A DNA stretch of 64,000 nucleotides from Saccharothrix espanaensis DSM 44229 (GCF_000328705.1 NC_019673.1:2232001-2296000); one strand, 5' to 3'; shown: positions 25,259 to 36,250, numbered from the stretch's first letter. The notes: generated by a model not told the origin, from the letters alone. Numbers and translations are program-made.

Positions 25259-28200
25259 TCAGGGTTGGTAGTACTGCGCGCGTTTGGGGTTGTGCCCCGG
25301 GGAGTTCCGCTTGTTGCTCAGATTCGCCTTGCCACCGAGGGAATCCATGAGTCCGGCCTCCGCGCCGTGGAGCTCGTTCTTGCCGCCGCAGACGTGCACG
25401 CACACGACCGGGTCGCCCGGCAAGCGCTTGCCGGTCCCGACGTGCTCGGTGTCCAGCCGCCTGGTGAGGTTGTCCGACTCCCCCACGTACGGCCGCCCCG
25501 CCGGGTCCGTCCGGTCCTGGAACACGTAGACGCCCTGGTCGTTGCCGCAGTTGTGCACCAGGACGTCGGCGGGCCCGGCGGTCACGTAGTAGGTGTGGAG
25601 GCCGTCCACCGTGAGGTCGTGGACCTGGTCGGGCGCGGTGAAGTGGCGCACCGCGACCGCCTGCACCCACGTGCCCGTCGACGTCCGCAACCAGGAGCCG
25701 ACGCGCAGGTCGCCGATCGGCACCCACGCCTTCGCCTCCGGCACCCAGACCGGGTGCCAGTCGGTCGCGGTGAGGGTCGACGTCGCCGTGCCGCGCTCGC
25801 CGTCCACGTCCAGCGTGACCTCGGTCCGCTCGGGCTCGTCGTCGTGTGCCCAGGTGGTGGTCACCTCGCGGGCGACGGTCTCGCCGGTGGCGGGGTCGGT
25901 CGCCAGGACCGCCTGCCCCACCTCGACCTCGTCGATCCGCTTGCGCGTGCCGTCGGCCATCACGACCGGCGTCGCGCCGGGGAAGCTGTGCCGCGCGCAC
26001 GACGTGGCGTCGGCCTTCGCCGGGGCGGGCACGGCCTTGGCCGTGTCGGCGGTCTTGTCGACGGCCCGGACCGCGTCGCCCGCCTTGTCCGCCGCCTTCG
26101 CCGCGTCCACCGCGTGCTTGCCGTACTTGGCGGCGTTGGCCGCGTAACCCGCGCCGGGGATCGCCGACGCGGCCGACAGCGCGGCGTTGGTGTAGTCGCC
26201 CTCGGCGGTGTACCAGCCGGCGTTGGCCAGGTCCGCCGCCTCGCCGACCACCGGCACCATGCCCGCCACGTCCAGGGTGGTGTGCCCGATCTTCTTCCAC
26301 GTGTCCTTCGACGGCATCTTGAGCTTGGGCCACTTGCCCGTCGGGTCCACGAGCTTCACCGGGTCGTTGTGGACGTAGGTGTACGCGGCGAGGTTGCGGG
26401 GTTCGTGGACGCCGCCGGCGGTCTTGGTGTCGAAGTAGTCCGGCAGGGCCGGGTCCGGGCTCGTCCACAGCTGCGTTCTCGGGTTGTAGTACCGGGCCCC
26501 GTGGTAGTAGAGACCGGTCTCCTCGTCGAGTTCCTTGCCGGTGAACCGGTAGGGCGGGGAGCCCCCGGAGGAGCCGGCCCGCTCCTGGACCCAGGTCTCG
26601 CCGAACGGGAAGTACTCCAGGTGCTCCACGAGCCGGCCCTGGCCGTCGGTGACGTACCCGGCGGACCCCACGTGGTCGGCGTGGAAGTAGGACGCGTCGG
26701 TCCCGGCGGCGCCGTCGGCCTCGACGGTCTTGGTGGCCAGCCGGGTGTCGCCGACGAAGACGTGCTTGTAGCCGGTGCCGTCGCGTTCGCTGTAGTTGCC
26801 GCTGGGGTACAGGCTCAGCCCGTCGCCCTGCTTGACCACGCGCTCGCCCTTGGCGTCGTAGAGGTACCGGACCGTGGCGCCAGCGCAGCTCGCGGGGGCC
26901 TGCGCGACCGTGGCGACCGCGCCGTCCTCGTTGCACGCCAGCCGGTTCTCCTCGTCCCACACGAACTGGCGGCGCTTGCTCGGGCTGGTCCCGGTGTTGA
27001 CCGAGTCGGTCAGGTTGCCGTTGTCGTCGTGGTCCTGGGTGATCGGGCCGACCCGGCTGGGCGCGTGCGGCCTCTCGCCCTGGTAGCTGTAGGTGTAGTC
27101 GTAGCTGGTCTTGTCCTGGACGTCGGCGTGGGCCGCCGGGTCGTCGTCGGGCGTCTCGACCGGGCCGGAGGGCGTGCCCCGGTCGTAGGACGACAGCGTG
27201 AACGGCGACGGGGACGCGGTACCCGCCGGGCCGGTGATGGTGTGCCGCTGCGTCTTGGTGGTGGCGTTGTGGATCGAGTCGTAGCTCATGGTGAGCGAGT
27301 ACCGGTTGGGCTTGGCGTCCTTGCCGGTGTACTCGCCACTGGCCGACGTGAGCCGGTAGAGCTCGTCGTAGCCGAAGGCCTGGGTGCTGGGGCCGCCCAC
27401 CGCCGACGACGCCGGCGCGGCGTTGGCCAGCTTGGTGATGTTGCCGACCCGGTCACGGGTGTAGGTGATGTCCTGGAAGGCCGACCCGTCGGCCAGCCGG
27501 GACTTCAGGTTGGCCAGTTGCCGGTCGGCCGGGTCGTAGGTGTAGGCGGTGCGCACCCCGGTCCCGGTCTCCTGGAACAGCTTCTGGCCGAACTTGTCGT
27601 AGTCCAGCCGGGCCAGGTAGGTGGTGCCGGTCCCGTTCTTGACGCCGCTCGCCCGGTCGACCTGGCCGGCGGAGTCGTAGTCGTAGGTCAGCACCTCGCC
27701 GTCGGGGTAGGTCAGGCGCAGCACGCGGTTGAACGCGTCGTACGCCCACGTGGTCGTGAAAGCCTTGGTGGGCTTGCCGGGCGGGGTCACCGTCCGGGTC
27801 TCCCTGGCGATTTCGCCCAGCAGGCCGTAGCCCCGGGTGACTGTGCCGGCCGCGTCGCGCACCTCGCTGATCCGGCCGGCGGTGTTGTCCGCCGCGCCGG
27901 GCGCGCCGTAGGTGTAGCTGACGTCGTTGGCCGGGAAGGTCGGGTAGCGGACGCCCTTGAGGCGGTTGTAGTCGTAGTCGTACTCGACCGCCCTGTCCGC
28001 CTGCCGCAGGTTCGCGGTGACCTTCGCGACCAGGTTGCCCGCCAGGTCGTAGCGGGTCTCGGTGCGGCCGCTGTCCGGGCTGTCGAACACCGTGCGGCGG
28101 CCGAGGTTGTCGTAGGACGAGCGGGTGGCGTTGTCCTTGTCGTCCACCACGGCGGTGATCTGCCGCACCGGGTTGTACTCGTAGCTGGTCCACAGCACCG

Positions 28201-31200
28201 GCTGGCCGCTGGCGGCGTTGAACTCCTTCACCGCCGTGGGGAGTTCGCGCACGTCGGTGTAGGTGCGGCGCTGCTTGCCGTTGGCGTCGGTGGCCGTCTT
28301 CTCGAAGCGGGTCACCCCGCCGCGATCCGGGCCGAACCCGTAGGCCGCGCTGGTCGAGGTGTTGTCCGGCAACACCGACGACACCGTGCGGTCGAGCACG
28401 TCGAACGTGTCGCGGGTCGGCGGCACCGCGTCGAACGCGGGGTTGAACGTGGTGCTCGCCGCGCCCTTCGGCTCGGTCACCGGGTGGTACTTCTCGGTCA
28501 CCCGCCCCAGGAAGTCGACCTTCGTGCGGCCGGAGACGATCATCACGTCCGCCGGGGCCGCACCGGGCGTGGTCGCGACCGCGGCGTCCTTCTTGGTCTG
28601 CACCACCGCCTTGAACCCATCGGTGAACGAGACGGTGTCGATGGTGTCGGCCCGCACTCCGGTCGCTGTGCGGTCGGTGTTGCGGGTCACGGCATAGGGG
28701 ACCGGGGCCTCGGGGTGGTACTCCATGGCGATGGTGGGCCGGCCCGAGCCGATCTCGTACGGCCCGGTCACCGCCTCCAGCCGGCCGACGCTGTCGTACG
28801 AGCGCAGCAACTGCCGGCCGTTCTGGTCCACGGTCCGGTCGGGCAGCCCGTACTTGAGGTCGTGCGTCGCGGTCGACCGGAGACCGAAGCTGTCCACTGT
28901 GGACTCAACGTGCACGCCGACGACGGTGTCGTAGCCGTACTCCAGCTCGTAGCGTCGGCCGGTTTTGTCTACCGGCCCGGTCACCTTCCTGAGGTTGCCG
29001 TCCGCGTAGTAGTCCAGGTCCGTGGTCGCGGCGGTACCGTCGGCCAGGTACTCGCGGACCTGCCGGACCTCGCCCGACGCGCAGTCCACCGCGGCCTGCC
29101 GGTGGCGCAGGAGAATGCCGGACCCGGTCTCCCGCACCGAGTCGGCCGTGCCGACGATGTTGCGCTCGCGGCAGGCCGGGTTCGACGCCGTGTAGGTGAA
29201 GGTCGCCTCCACGTCGTCGTCGGCGCCTTCGTCGGCGGCGTCGAACGAGCGGGTCAGGTTGCCGTGGTCGTCGTAGGAGTTCTCGACGTGGGTGGACTTC
29301 CCGGCGGTCGCCGCGCCTTCGTAGAACCGCTTCTCCACCTTCACCAACTGCGGGTGGACCGTCGCCGTGGTGGCCGCCGGGTTCGCGTCGCCGCCGGTGT
29401 CGACGTCGCGCAGCCGGTAGGTGTTGACGGTCTCGTTGAACGGCCGGCCCGCGCCGTCCGCGGTCAGCGTCCGGCTCACCAGGCCGCGGGTGTAGCTGCT
29501 GTCGGTGCGGAACTCCTCGGTGGTGCCGCGGTACACCGCGTCGCCCGTGCCGGGGTCGCGGACCTCGGTGACCACCTTGCCGAAGCCGCGGAACTCGCGT
29601 TCCAGCCGGTCGTGCCGGCCCCGCTCGTAGCGGAAGGTGGTCAGCCGGGTGTCCACCCCGTCGCCGGGGTGACCGTCGTGCACGGCGGTGCGGGCCAGCA
29701 CCCACTTGGACTCGGGCTGGTCGTAGGTGTTGCCGGTGCGGGTGTAGTCGAGGTCGATGCGCGCGCCCATCGGGCGGGAGACCGACTTGAGCAGGTTGGT
29801 CCGGCCTGTCCTGTTGGCGGCGTAGACGAGTTCGTCGTCCCGGCCGGACTTGACGTGGTCGGCCAGGCCGTCGCCGTCGATGTCGCGCAACGCCACCTTC
29901 GCGCGGCCGATGCCGATCGAGGTGTCCACGCCGGGGTTGAACACGACGCAGCCCGCACCGGGCGAGCAGAAGCCGAAGGTGAAGTACGCGCCGCCGCCGA
30001 GGTTGGCGTTCTCGTCGGCCGCGATGTCGGCGAACCCGCCCCGGAACGGGACCTTCGGGCCGAAGCCGCTGCCGGTGTTGATCGCCACCTTGATCGGGTT
30101 CGCGCCGTCGGTGAACACCCGGTCGGTCAGGCCGTCGCCGTTGACGTCGGTGAGCGTGGCGTTGGTCTTGGACGAGCCCAGCGTCGCCGACAGGCCCCCG
30201 GCGAAGCCGTAGCTGTCGAGGTTGAACCCGAGGTTCACGCCGGCGTTGCGGGTCTGCGCGTCGTTGACCGGGCCGCCCGGCCACGGCTCGCGGGCGGCGA
30301 AGCCGTAGCCGAGGTTGAGCGCCGCGTCGCCGTTGGCGTAGACCTTGTCCGGCAGGTCGTCGCCGTTGATGTCGATCAGATCGACCTTGGCGTCCGACTC
30401 GCCGCCGCCCAGGCTGCCCCCGATGCCCAGCGACGGCATCTCCGCGCCGGTCCGGGAGGTGTTGGCCGAGCCGTCGCCCGACGGCGTGTCGGTGCCGCGC
30501 GCGGTGCCGACGGTCCGGGCCGGGCTGCCCGCGTTGGCGGAGACGTTGCCCGCCAACGAGTCCGTCTCGCGCACGTTGCCGCCGAGCGTGCCCCGGGTGC
30601 TGCCCAGGCCGCCGACCATGTCCGAGTACTGGATCTCGCGCGACCCGACGACGTCGGGGAACTTGTCGCCGTTGAGGTCCAGGAAGTCGACCTCGCCCAC
30701 CGTCGTGCCCACCATCGCGGTGCCGCCGAACGGTCCCGCCGCGAGGGTGGCCGAGATCTGCTGCGTCCGCCCGCGCCGGGGCACCCCCCTGGCCCCGGCG
30801 ATGTCGGAGTCGGCGAGCACGTCGATCGTGTCCAGGCCCAGCCGCGAGCTCGACGTGCCGCCGCCGGAGACCCAGGTGTTCTCGTCCGAGCCGGCCCACC
30901 GCCCCTTCGCGGGCAGCGGCACCAACACGGTGATCCGCGGCGCATCGACCCTCGGGTTCGCGGTGAACCCGGGCACGTCGGCTTCCCTGGGCTGCGCGGG
31001 CAGGCTGTCGCGGAAGCTCTGGTCGAGCACGAGTTCGGCCTGCGCGATGGGCCGGGTCGCCCGGTCCTTGTTGGCCTGGTAGCCGATCGCGCCCCACCCG
31101 CGGTACGGCTGCGCGAACGCCCCACTCGGCGCGGCGGGGGCGTGCAGCGCGCTGGGGACCGGCGTCCACGTCGACCCGTCGTAGCTCACCTTCACCGACT

Positions 31201-34060
31201 GCTCGGTGAGCACGCCGGGCATCTTCGAGTCCAGGGTGGACAGGTCGAAGAACAGCTCGTCGCCGGCGGTGACCGGCGTGGTGACCCTGGTGAACTCGGG
31301 TGGCACGCCTACGCCGAACTTGATCCCGATGACCCGCTTGGCCAGCACCTGCCCGCCGCGCTTCTTCACCGTGAACACTATCTCGCGGCTGTCGGTGTTG
31401 AAGTTCATCTTGATGTTCGGCTGGGCGGTCAGCGTGCCGGTCCTGGTCACCTTGTAGGACTGCTGCGGCGCGGTGAGCGTGTTCACCGGGTACAGGTCCA
31501 GGTCGTAGGGCGGGTTGACGACGATCGTCGGGTGGCCCGCGGAGTCGACGACGGAGTCCACCCCCTGCGCGGCCGTGTAGTGCGCCTTCGGCACCCAGCG
31601 CACCGCGCCCGCGTCGATCGGCGAGTCCACGCGCAGCCGCCAGGACAGCTTCTCGCCCCGCGACACCGGGACGCCGAGGTCGATCGGCGTGGTGCCGGCG
31701 GACGCGGCGGGCAGCACCTTCCGGAACACGTCGGTGGAGGTCGGGTTGCCCTGGAAGTCGGTGCCCTCGCGAGCGATCACCACCGTCACGTCGTCGGAGG
31801 TCGCGCCCTTGCCCACGTCGCCGGTCAGCCGCAGCGTGCCGGTCAGCGGCGCGGTCACCAGCGACGGCCGACCGCCCAGCGTGAAGTCCCGCGAAGCCTG
31901 GTAGGTCGAGTTGTCCAGACCGTTGACGTCCGTGCCCGCCGGGACGCCGAGGTAGGAGATCCGGGGGTCCCACGCCACTTCGTCGTACTTGCCGTCCAGG
32001 ATGGACTGGACGCGGAAGTAGACGGCGTCGCCCTTGCGGACCGCGATCGAGTCGACGCCGGTGGGGGCGAACTCCAGGTAGTCGCGCGGGCCGATCCGCT
32101 GCGCCCACAGCTCGGTGTCCTTGTGCTGGATGGCGACCCGGACGCCGTCGGCCTTGGTGTAGGCGGCGCGCTCCGGCCCGTTGTCGGCCACCAGCCGCAC
32201 CCGGCCGTCGACCCGCACGGTCCCGTCGAACGGCGCGACCCACCGGCGCACGCCGTCCAGCAGCGGGGAGTTGTCCACCTGGCGCTGGAACTCGGCGGTC
32301 TGGTCGCCCACGATCGTGCCGGACACCGCCCCCGCGCCCACCGGCACGGGGGTGTCGAGGCTGTTCGCGCCGTAGGCCGGCTGCCCGTTCGCGTCGAGCC
32401 GGCCGAACAGCACGCTGCCGTTGTTCACCAGGTCGGTGATGCCGTCGGCGTTGACGTCGGCGAAGTACCGGTCGGAGATCGTCGTGGTGGACACGAAGTC
32501 GAGCTGCGCCGCGACCCCGGCGTAGCCCTCGATGCCGATCGAGCCGGACAGGGTCTTCTCCGCGGAGATGCCCGGCAGGTCGGGCAGCCTGATCGCGGTG
32601 TCGCCGAACTTCGGCTGCCCTCCGGGGCCGGACAGGTTCGGCCGGTAGAACACCGACCCGCCCTTGCGAAACACCTTGTCCGGCAGGCCGTCCCCGTTGA
32701 CGTCGGCCAGCGCCAGCAGCCCGTCCGCCACGCCCGCGTTCGCCCCGACCTTGACCCCGACCGATCCGGACTTCACCGGCGCGACCGGGTTGTAGCCGAC
32801 GTAGAGGTGCCCGCCCACGCCCGCGGAGGTGGTCGCCGACAGCGCGCTCGCCTCGCCCTCGCGGATGTCCACGCCCAGGTCGTCGTCGGCGACGTGCCAG
32901 TTCACCGCGGCGGCGAAGGCGTTGTACCCGCCGGACTGGTCGCGGACGTCGTCGAAGTAGTCGAAGGCGTGGGTGGTGAACAGCCGGTTGTCCTCGCCGA
33001 ACTGGGAAACCGACGCCAGCAGCGTCTTCGCGAACGCTCCGCTGCGGTAGTTCAGCTCGTACGCGCGGACGAGCTGGTCCTCCAGCTTGACCTCGACCCG
33101 TCGCAGCAGGTCCGCGGTGACCTTCTTGAAGCCGTAGCGCGCGTCGATGGACACGTCCGCGCGGCGCGGCTCGCCGCGTTCCCGGTCGCGGATGAACGTG
33201 ACCGAGTACTTGCCCTCGGTGGAGCCGTGGCCGGTGTAGGTGATCCGCCGCGGGTACAGGTTGACGCCCGGCACGGTCGAGTTCGCCACGCCTCCGTCGG
33301 CGACCCGGACGTGCGTGTAGCGCATGAAGTTGTCGTTGGTGTCGCGGACTTCGCGCAACGCCCACGTGGCGACGTTGCCCGCCGCGTCGGTCAGCGTGGT
33401 GTTGTCCGCGCCGCCGAACGCCATCCGGGTACCGGCCTTGTCGGTGACCTCCCACCAGTAGTTCCGCGGGCCGTCGCCGTGCCGGACGATCCGGTCGAAC
33501 CGACCCTCCACCCTGGTGTGGAACACCTTCTCGGCGGTGCGGGGGCGCGGCTCGCCCCGGTGCGCGACCGGTGTCAACTCCTCGCCGTCGAGCTGGTAGG
33601 TCTCGGTTTCCAGGCTGGGGTGGTAGCGCGGCACGCCCCACCGGGTGTCCAACGTGATCACCGGTGTGGTGACGTCCCACCCCGAGCCCAGCCACCCGTT
33701 GCCGCCGGCGGAGTTGTAGCCCACCGCGAGTCGGGGTTGCAGGTCGGCGCGGCCCTTGGGGACCTCGAACGGGTAGCTCAGCCGGGCGTCGCCCTGGTTG
33801 TTCGCCGTCGGCGGTCCGATCAGGCCGACGCCCGCCCCGGGATCGGCGGCCTTGATGTCCTTGATCTCGTTCGGGTTGAACGACGTCCCCTCGGGGTGCT
33901 CCGGCGCGGTCACCGCGGACCCGGCCTCCCCGGAGGTGCGCAGCGGGCCGAGCACCTGCGGCACGGTCAGCCCGAAGGCGACCACCGCGGTGACCAGGCT
34001 CGCGATGACTCCGTTGCGGCGCAAGCGCGAACGACGGTCGGATAAGCGTTGGACAACCAT
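25259..34060 (-). CDS. Giant SpvB/TcdB-like RHS polymorphic toxin with Hint and GIY-YIG tip
   Basis: A 2933-residue protein. ATG 34060 follows GGGGGAA at short spacing; upstream in-frame Met codons lack signals. Residues about 15-38 form a signal or anchor helix. The SpvB domain follows (LSYPFEVPKGRADLQPRLAV, GWLGSGWDVTTPVITLDTRW). After it come many VCBS/FG-GAP loops such as DVNGDGLPDKVF and DINGDDLPDKVY, then a long run of YD repeats. The RHS core ends GKELDEETGLYYHGARYYNP near residue 2530-2550. A Hint self-splicing-type domain (about 2687-2838) starts SCARHSFPGATPVV and ends ADVLVHNC. The last 95 residues (encoded by 25262-25546) are a GIY-YIG nuclease with GVYVF, YVGESDNLTRRL, the catalytic Glu in HGAEAGLMDSL and LSNKRN. 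The Hint domain is expected to release the nuclease. No immunity gene follows within 260 bases. Confidence 0.92.
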   Translation of the reverse strand: MVVQRLSDRRSRLRRNGVIASLVTAVVAFGLTVPQVLGPLRTSGEAGSAVTAPEHPEGTSFNPNEIKDIKAADPGAGVGLIGPPTANNQGDARLSYPFEVPKGRADLQPRLAVGYNSAGGNGWLGSGWDVTTPVITLDTRWGVPRYHPSLETETYQLDGEELTPVAHRGEPRPRTAEKVFHTRVEGRFDRIVRHGDGPRNYWWEVTDKAGTRMAFGGADNTTLTDAAGNVATWALREVRDTNDNFMRYTHVRVADGGVANSTVPGVNLYPRRITYTGHGSTEGKYSVTFIRDRERGEPRRADVSIDARYGFKKVTADLLRRVEVKLEDQLVRAYELNYRSGAFAKTLLASVSQFGEDNRLFTTHAFDYFDDVRDQSGGYNAFAAAVNWHVADDDLGVDIREGEASALSATTSAGVGGHLYVGYNPVAPVKSGSVGVKVGANAGVADGLLALADVNGDGLPDKVFRKGGSVFYRPNLSGPGGQPKFGDTAIRLPDLPGISAEKTLSGSIGIEGYAGVAAQLDFVSTTTISDRYFADVNADGITDLVNNGSVLFGRLDANGQPAYGANSLDTPVPVGAGAVSGTIVGDQTAEFQRQVDNSPLLDGVRRWVAPFDGTVRVDGRVRLVADNGPERAAYTKADGVRVAIQHKDTELWAQRIGPRDYLEFAPTGVDSIAVRKGDAVYFRVQSILDGKYDEVAWDPRISYLGVPAGTDVNGLDNSTYQASRDFTLGGRPSLVTAPLTGTLRLTGDVGKGATSDDVTVVIAREGTDFQGNPTSTDVFRKVLPAASAGTTPIDLGVPVSRGEKLSWRLRVDSPIDAGAVRWVPKAHYTAAQGVDSVVDSAGHPTIVVNPPYDLDLYPVNTLTAPQQSYKVTRTGTLTAQPNIKMNFNTDSREIVFTVKKRGGQVLAKRVIGIKFGVGVPPEFTRVTTPVTAGDELFFDLSTLDSKMPGVLTEQSVKVSYDGSTWTPVPSALHAPAAPSGAFAQPYRGWGAIGYQANKDRATRPIAQAELVLDQSFRDSLPAQPREADVPGFTANPRVDAPRITVLVPLPAKGRWAGSDENTWVSGGGTSSSRLGLDTIDVLADSDIAGARGVPRRGRTQQISATLAAGPFGGTAMVGTTVGEVDFLDLNGDKFPDVVGSREIQYSDMVGGLGSTRGTLGGNVRETDSLAGNVSANAGSPARTVGTARGTDTPSGDGSANTSRTGAEMPSLGIGGSLGGGESDAKVDLIDINGDDLPDKVYANGDAALNLGYGFAAREPWPGGPVNDAQTRNAGVNLGFNLDSYGFAGGLSATLGSSKTNATLTDVNGDGLTDRVFTDGANPIKVAINTGSGFGPKVPFRGGFADIAADENANLGGGAYFTFGFCSPGAGCVVFNPGVDTSIGIGRAKVALRDIDGDGLADHVKSGRDDELVYAANRTGRTNLLKSVSRPMGARIDLDYTRTGNTYDQPESKWVLARTAVHDGHPGDGVDTRLTTFRYERGRHDRLEREFRGFGKVVTEVRDPGTGDAVYRGTTEEFRTDSSYTRGLVSRTLTADGAGRPFNETVNTYRLRDVDTGGDANPAATTATVHPQLVKVEKRFYEGAATAGKSTHVENSYDDHGNLTRSFDAADEGADDDVEATFTYTASNPACRERNIVGTADSVRETGSGILLRHRQAAVDCASGEVRQVREYLADGTAATTDLDYYADGNLRKVTGPVDKTGRRYELEYGYDTVVGVHVESTVDSFGLRSTATHDLKYGLPDRTVDQNGRQLLRSYDSVGRLEAVTGPYEIGSGRPTIAMEYHPEAPVPYAVTRNTDRTATGVRADTIDTVSFTDGFKAVVQTKKDAAVATTPGAAPADVMIVSGRTKVDFLGRVTEKYHPVTEPKGAASTTFNPAFDAVPPTRDTFDVLDRTVSSVLPDNTSTSAAYGFGPDRGGVTRFEKTATDANGKQRRTYTDVRELPTAVKEFNAASGQPVLWTSYEYNPVRQITAVVDDKDNATRSSYDNLGRRTVFDSPDSGRTETRYDLAGNLVAKVTANLRQADRAVEYDYDYNRLKGVRYPTFPANDVSYTYGAPGAADNTAGRISEVRDAAGTVTRGYGLLGEIARETRTVTPPGKPTKAFTTTWAYDAFNRVLRLTYPDGEVLTYDYDSAGQVDRASGVKNGTGTTYLARLDYDKFGQKLFQETGTGVRTAYTYDPADRQLANLKSRLADGSAFQDITYTRDRVGNITKLANAAPASSAVGGPSTQAFGYDELYRLTSASGEYTGKDAKPNRYSLTMSYDSIHNATTKTQRHTITGPAGTASPSPFTLSSYDRGTPSGPVETPDDDPAAHADVQDKTSYDYTYSYQGERPHAPSRVGPITQDHDDNGNLTDSVNTGTSPSKRRQFVWDEENRLACNEDGAVATVAQAPASCAGATVRYLYDAKGERVVKQGDGLSLYPSGNYSERDGTGYKHVFVGDTRLATKTVEADGAAGTDASYFHADHVGSAGYVTDGQGRLVEHLEYFPFGETWVQERAGSSGGSPPYRFTGKELDEETGLYYHGARYYNPRTQLWTSPDPALPDYFDTKTAGGVHEPRNLAAYTYVHNDPVKLVDPTGKWPKLKMPSKDTWKKIGHTTLDVAGMVPVVGEAADLANAGWYTAEGDYTNAALSAASAIPGAGYAANAAKYGKHAVDAAKAADKAGDAVRAVDKTADTAKAVPAPAKADATSCARHSFPGATPVVMADGTRKRIDEVEVGQAVLATDPATGETVAREVTTTWAHDDEPERTEVTLDVDGERGTATSTLTATDWHPVWVPEAKAWVPIGDLRVGSWLRTSTGTWVQAVAVRHFTAPDQVHDLTVDGLHTYYVTAGPADVLVHNCGNDQGVYVFQDRTDPAGRPYVGESDNLTRRLDTEHVGTGKRLPGDPVVCVHVCGGKNELHGAEAGLMDSLGGKANLSNKRNSPGHNPKRAQYYQP

Positions 34061-34906
34061 TTCCCCCACAGCCCCCGGAGTCGCGCGGCCGGCCGCGCAT
34101 CCCGGTCCCGCGCACGGCTGTTGCGGGGGAACCGCGTTCACGACCACCGGTCGGGCCGCCGATCCGCCTCCCGGTCTCGCGAACGTAGCCGCGGGTGATC
34201 CGCGCCCACAACGGAGTCCGGTGCTTCCCACCTGGAGGGACGCACGCCGCGACAGCACGCACTCGCCGTGCTCGGCCAAGAGGATGACCCGCCCACGCCG
34301 GAGCGCCGCCCGTTCGGCGGTCGCGTCGTGAATCGCGATTGGGCCACCGCCGGTGGCCACGTCCTGGACCTCGATCGGCCGCCTCGTGGCCTGCCTTGGT
34401 TTGAACTCCCGGTTCCTCGGACCCGACCGGGCGAAGAGCGCGGCTCGTGAGATGCAGTGGCCGCCCCGTCCGGCGGAGGTCGAGGCTTGTCGGAGGCCAG
34501 CGGCGGCGGCGTTGCCTCCTGCCGGTTGGTGATCTCGGGACGTGCCGCCGCCCTTGCCGGATCTCGGGGAGGACACCAACCTGCGCGAGACCGGTTCTGC
34601 GGAGGGCCGGACCTCGGGAAGGATCACCAAAGGATGGGACCTGGGTTGACCAGCGGTTTTGCACTGGCAGTCTAGTGGTTGAGTGTCAGTTCGGACTGCC
34701 TACGCGGGACTGACCGGCCGTTGCGGGCGGGATCCTGTGGTTCCGCCCACAACGCGAAGCTGATCTTCGAGGTTCAATGCCGTCGCTCACGCGTAGCCAA
34801 TCTGTCGGGACGACCCGGCCGGCGATGTCGAACCTGATCAACATCCTGGACCGGTCGAGCACACGAGGGACGTAGCCGGTGCCCCAGTGCCAGCAGGAGC
34901 TTTAAT
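34061..34906. other. Long non-coding region upstream of the giant RHS gene
   Basis: About 850 bases. Frames here are in-frame extensions of the RHS gene or its shadows and have no motifs or convincing ribosome-binding sites. It presumably holds the promoter of the RHS gene. No operator-like palindrome was found by eye. Confidence 0.5.
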
Positions 34907-35218
34907 CTAGTGAAGGCGTAAGGCGGTAACCGAGGCGTTCCCTGTCCAGGACTCCCGCAAGTCCCGTCGGTTCCAGGCCAAAGCCGCGGCGGAGAGCTCG
35001 CAGATCAGATGGTCGAGCGCGGCGCGGACCTTGGCCGCAGAATTGCGGACTTTCGTGCATAGTTCTCGATCGGAAACGTATTGCAATCCATAGCGCGAGT
35101 TGGACGGTGTCGAACCGTGTGTGGTGTGACGGGCCGTTCTGCGTGGGTTGTGTCTGTGGAACCCTGTAGTGCAACCCGGCTTCGGGAAACCGATGCTCGG
35201 CGGCGGGGCGGTGCGCAC
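34907..35218 (-). other. Unrecognised minus-strand frame, probable remnant
   Basis: A frame ending at 34907 encodes a helical stretch (KVRNSAAKVRAALDHLICEL, AAALAWNRRDLRESW) that looks like real protein and not shadow. The preceding part is low quality. No start signal is visible and the family is unknown. It may be the tail of a decayed gene truncated by the adjoining transposase remnant. Confidence 0.35.
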
Positions 35219-35233
35219 TCTGCGCAGGCGCTC

Positions 35234-35617
<384 letters not shown>

Positions 35618-35752
35618 TCATGTCCATCGACTCAGGATGCATGATCACCGCAGGTCAGCAACCCAGTGCGAAGTTCTGGCCTCCCACAGGCTCGGAGGCG
35701 TTCTCGGACTGCAGCCCGTGCGAAGCCTGTCGAGCAGTCGATCTTCGGTGCT

Positions 35753-36022
35753 CTAGTTTCCTGGCCGGTGGCGGATCAGCATCGTGCCGGCGCTCGTGGT
35801 AGTTACTTTCCAAGGGCTCTTCGGGCGTCCGCGGACGAGCCACACGCACAGGAACAACGGCCAGGTGAACATCGACACCATCTGGGTCAGGAACCACCGC
35901 GAGCTGCCGAGGATGGTCAAAAACGACAGCCGCCCCCCTTGGCCGAGGCCTGCTCGGGAGCGGGCGATCCCGGCCGTCGTGATCATTCCGATGATATAGG
36001 TGATGCCGAATACCACTTCCAT
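35753..36022 (-). CDS. Small hydrophobic membrane protein
   Basis: An 89-residue protein with ATG 36022 and GGAAGG about 10 bases upstream. Two hydrophobic segments, VVFGITYIIGMITTAGIA and a second around SSRWFLTQMVSMFTWPLFLC, make a probable two-helix inner-membrane protein with a basic C-terminus. Family unknown. It lies downstream of the 63-residue gene at 36251-36442 on the same strand, about 230 bases away. Confidence 0.55.
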   Translation of the reverse strand: MEVVFGITYIIGMITTAGIARSRAGLGQGGRLSFLTILGSSRWFLTQMVSMFTWPLFLCVWLVRGRPKSPWKVTTTSAGTMLIRHRPGN

Positions 36023-36250
36023 GGTGTCTGACCTTCCGTGAAGCAGGCGTGCGATGACGACATGTGCCGTATGCCCGATAGGCCGGTTCCGGTACACGCG
36101 TATGGAGTGCATCGAACAGCACTGGCCAGTGTTACCGCGCGGAGGTGCCGTCTGCCGTATTCACCCTATCAGCGTACGGTGGCGTCGGATTCCGCAGTAT
36201 GGCGGTTTTCTTTCACTCATCTTTTCGGCAAATCGGTGGGCAACATCGTG

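Noticed and set aside
25265..34045. A 2926-codon plus-strand open frame opposite the giant RHS gene
   Set aside because: It is the antisense shadow of high-GC coding DNA: it is rich in Val, Gly and Arg without domains, whereas the minus strand shows SpvB, RHS, Hint and GIY-YIG motifs.
34641..34700. A tRNA-like look of the segment around the GGCAGTCTAGTGG stretch
   Set aside because: No acceptor stem pairing, T-loop or anticodon arm could be built.
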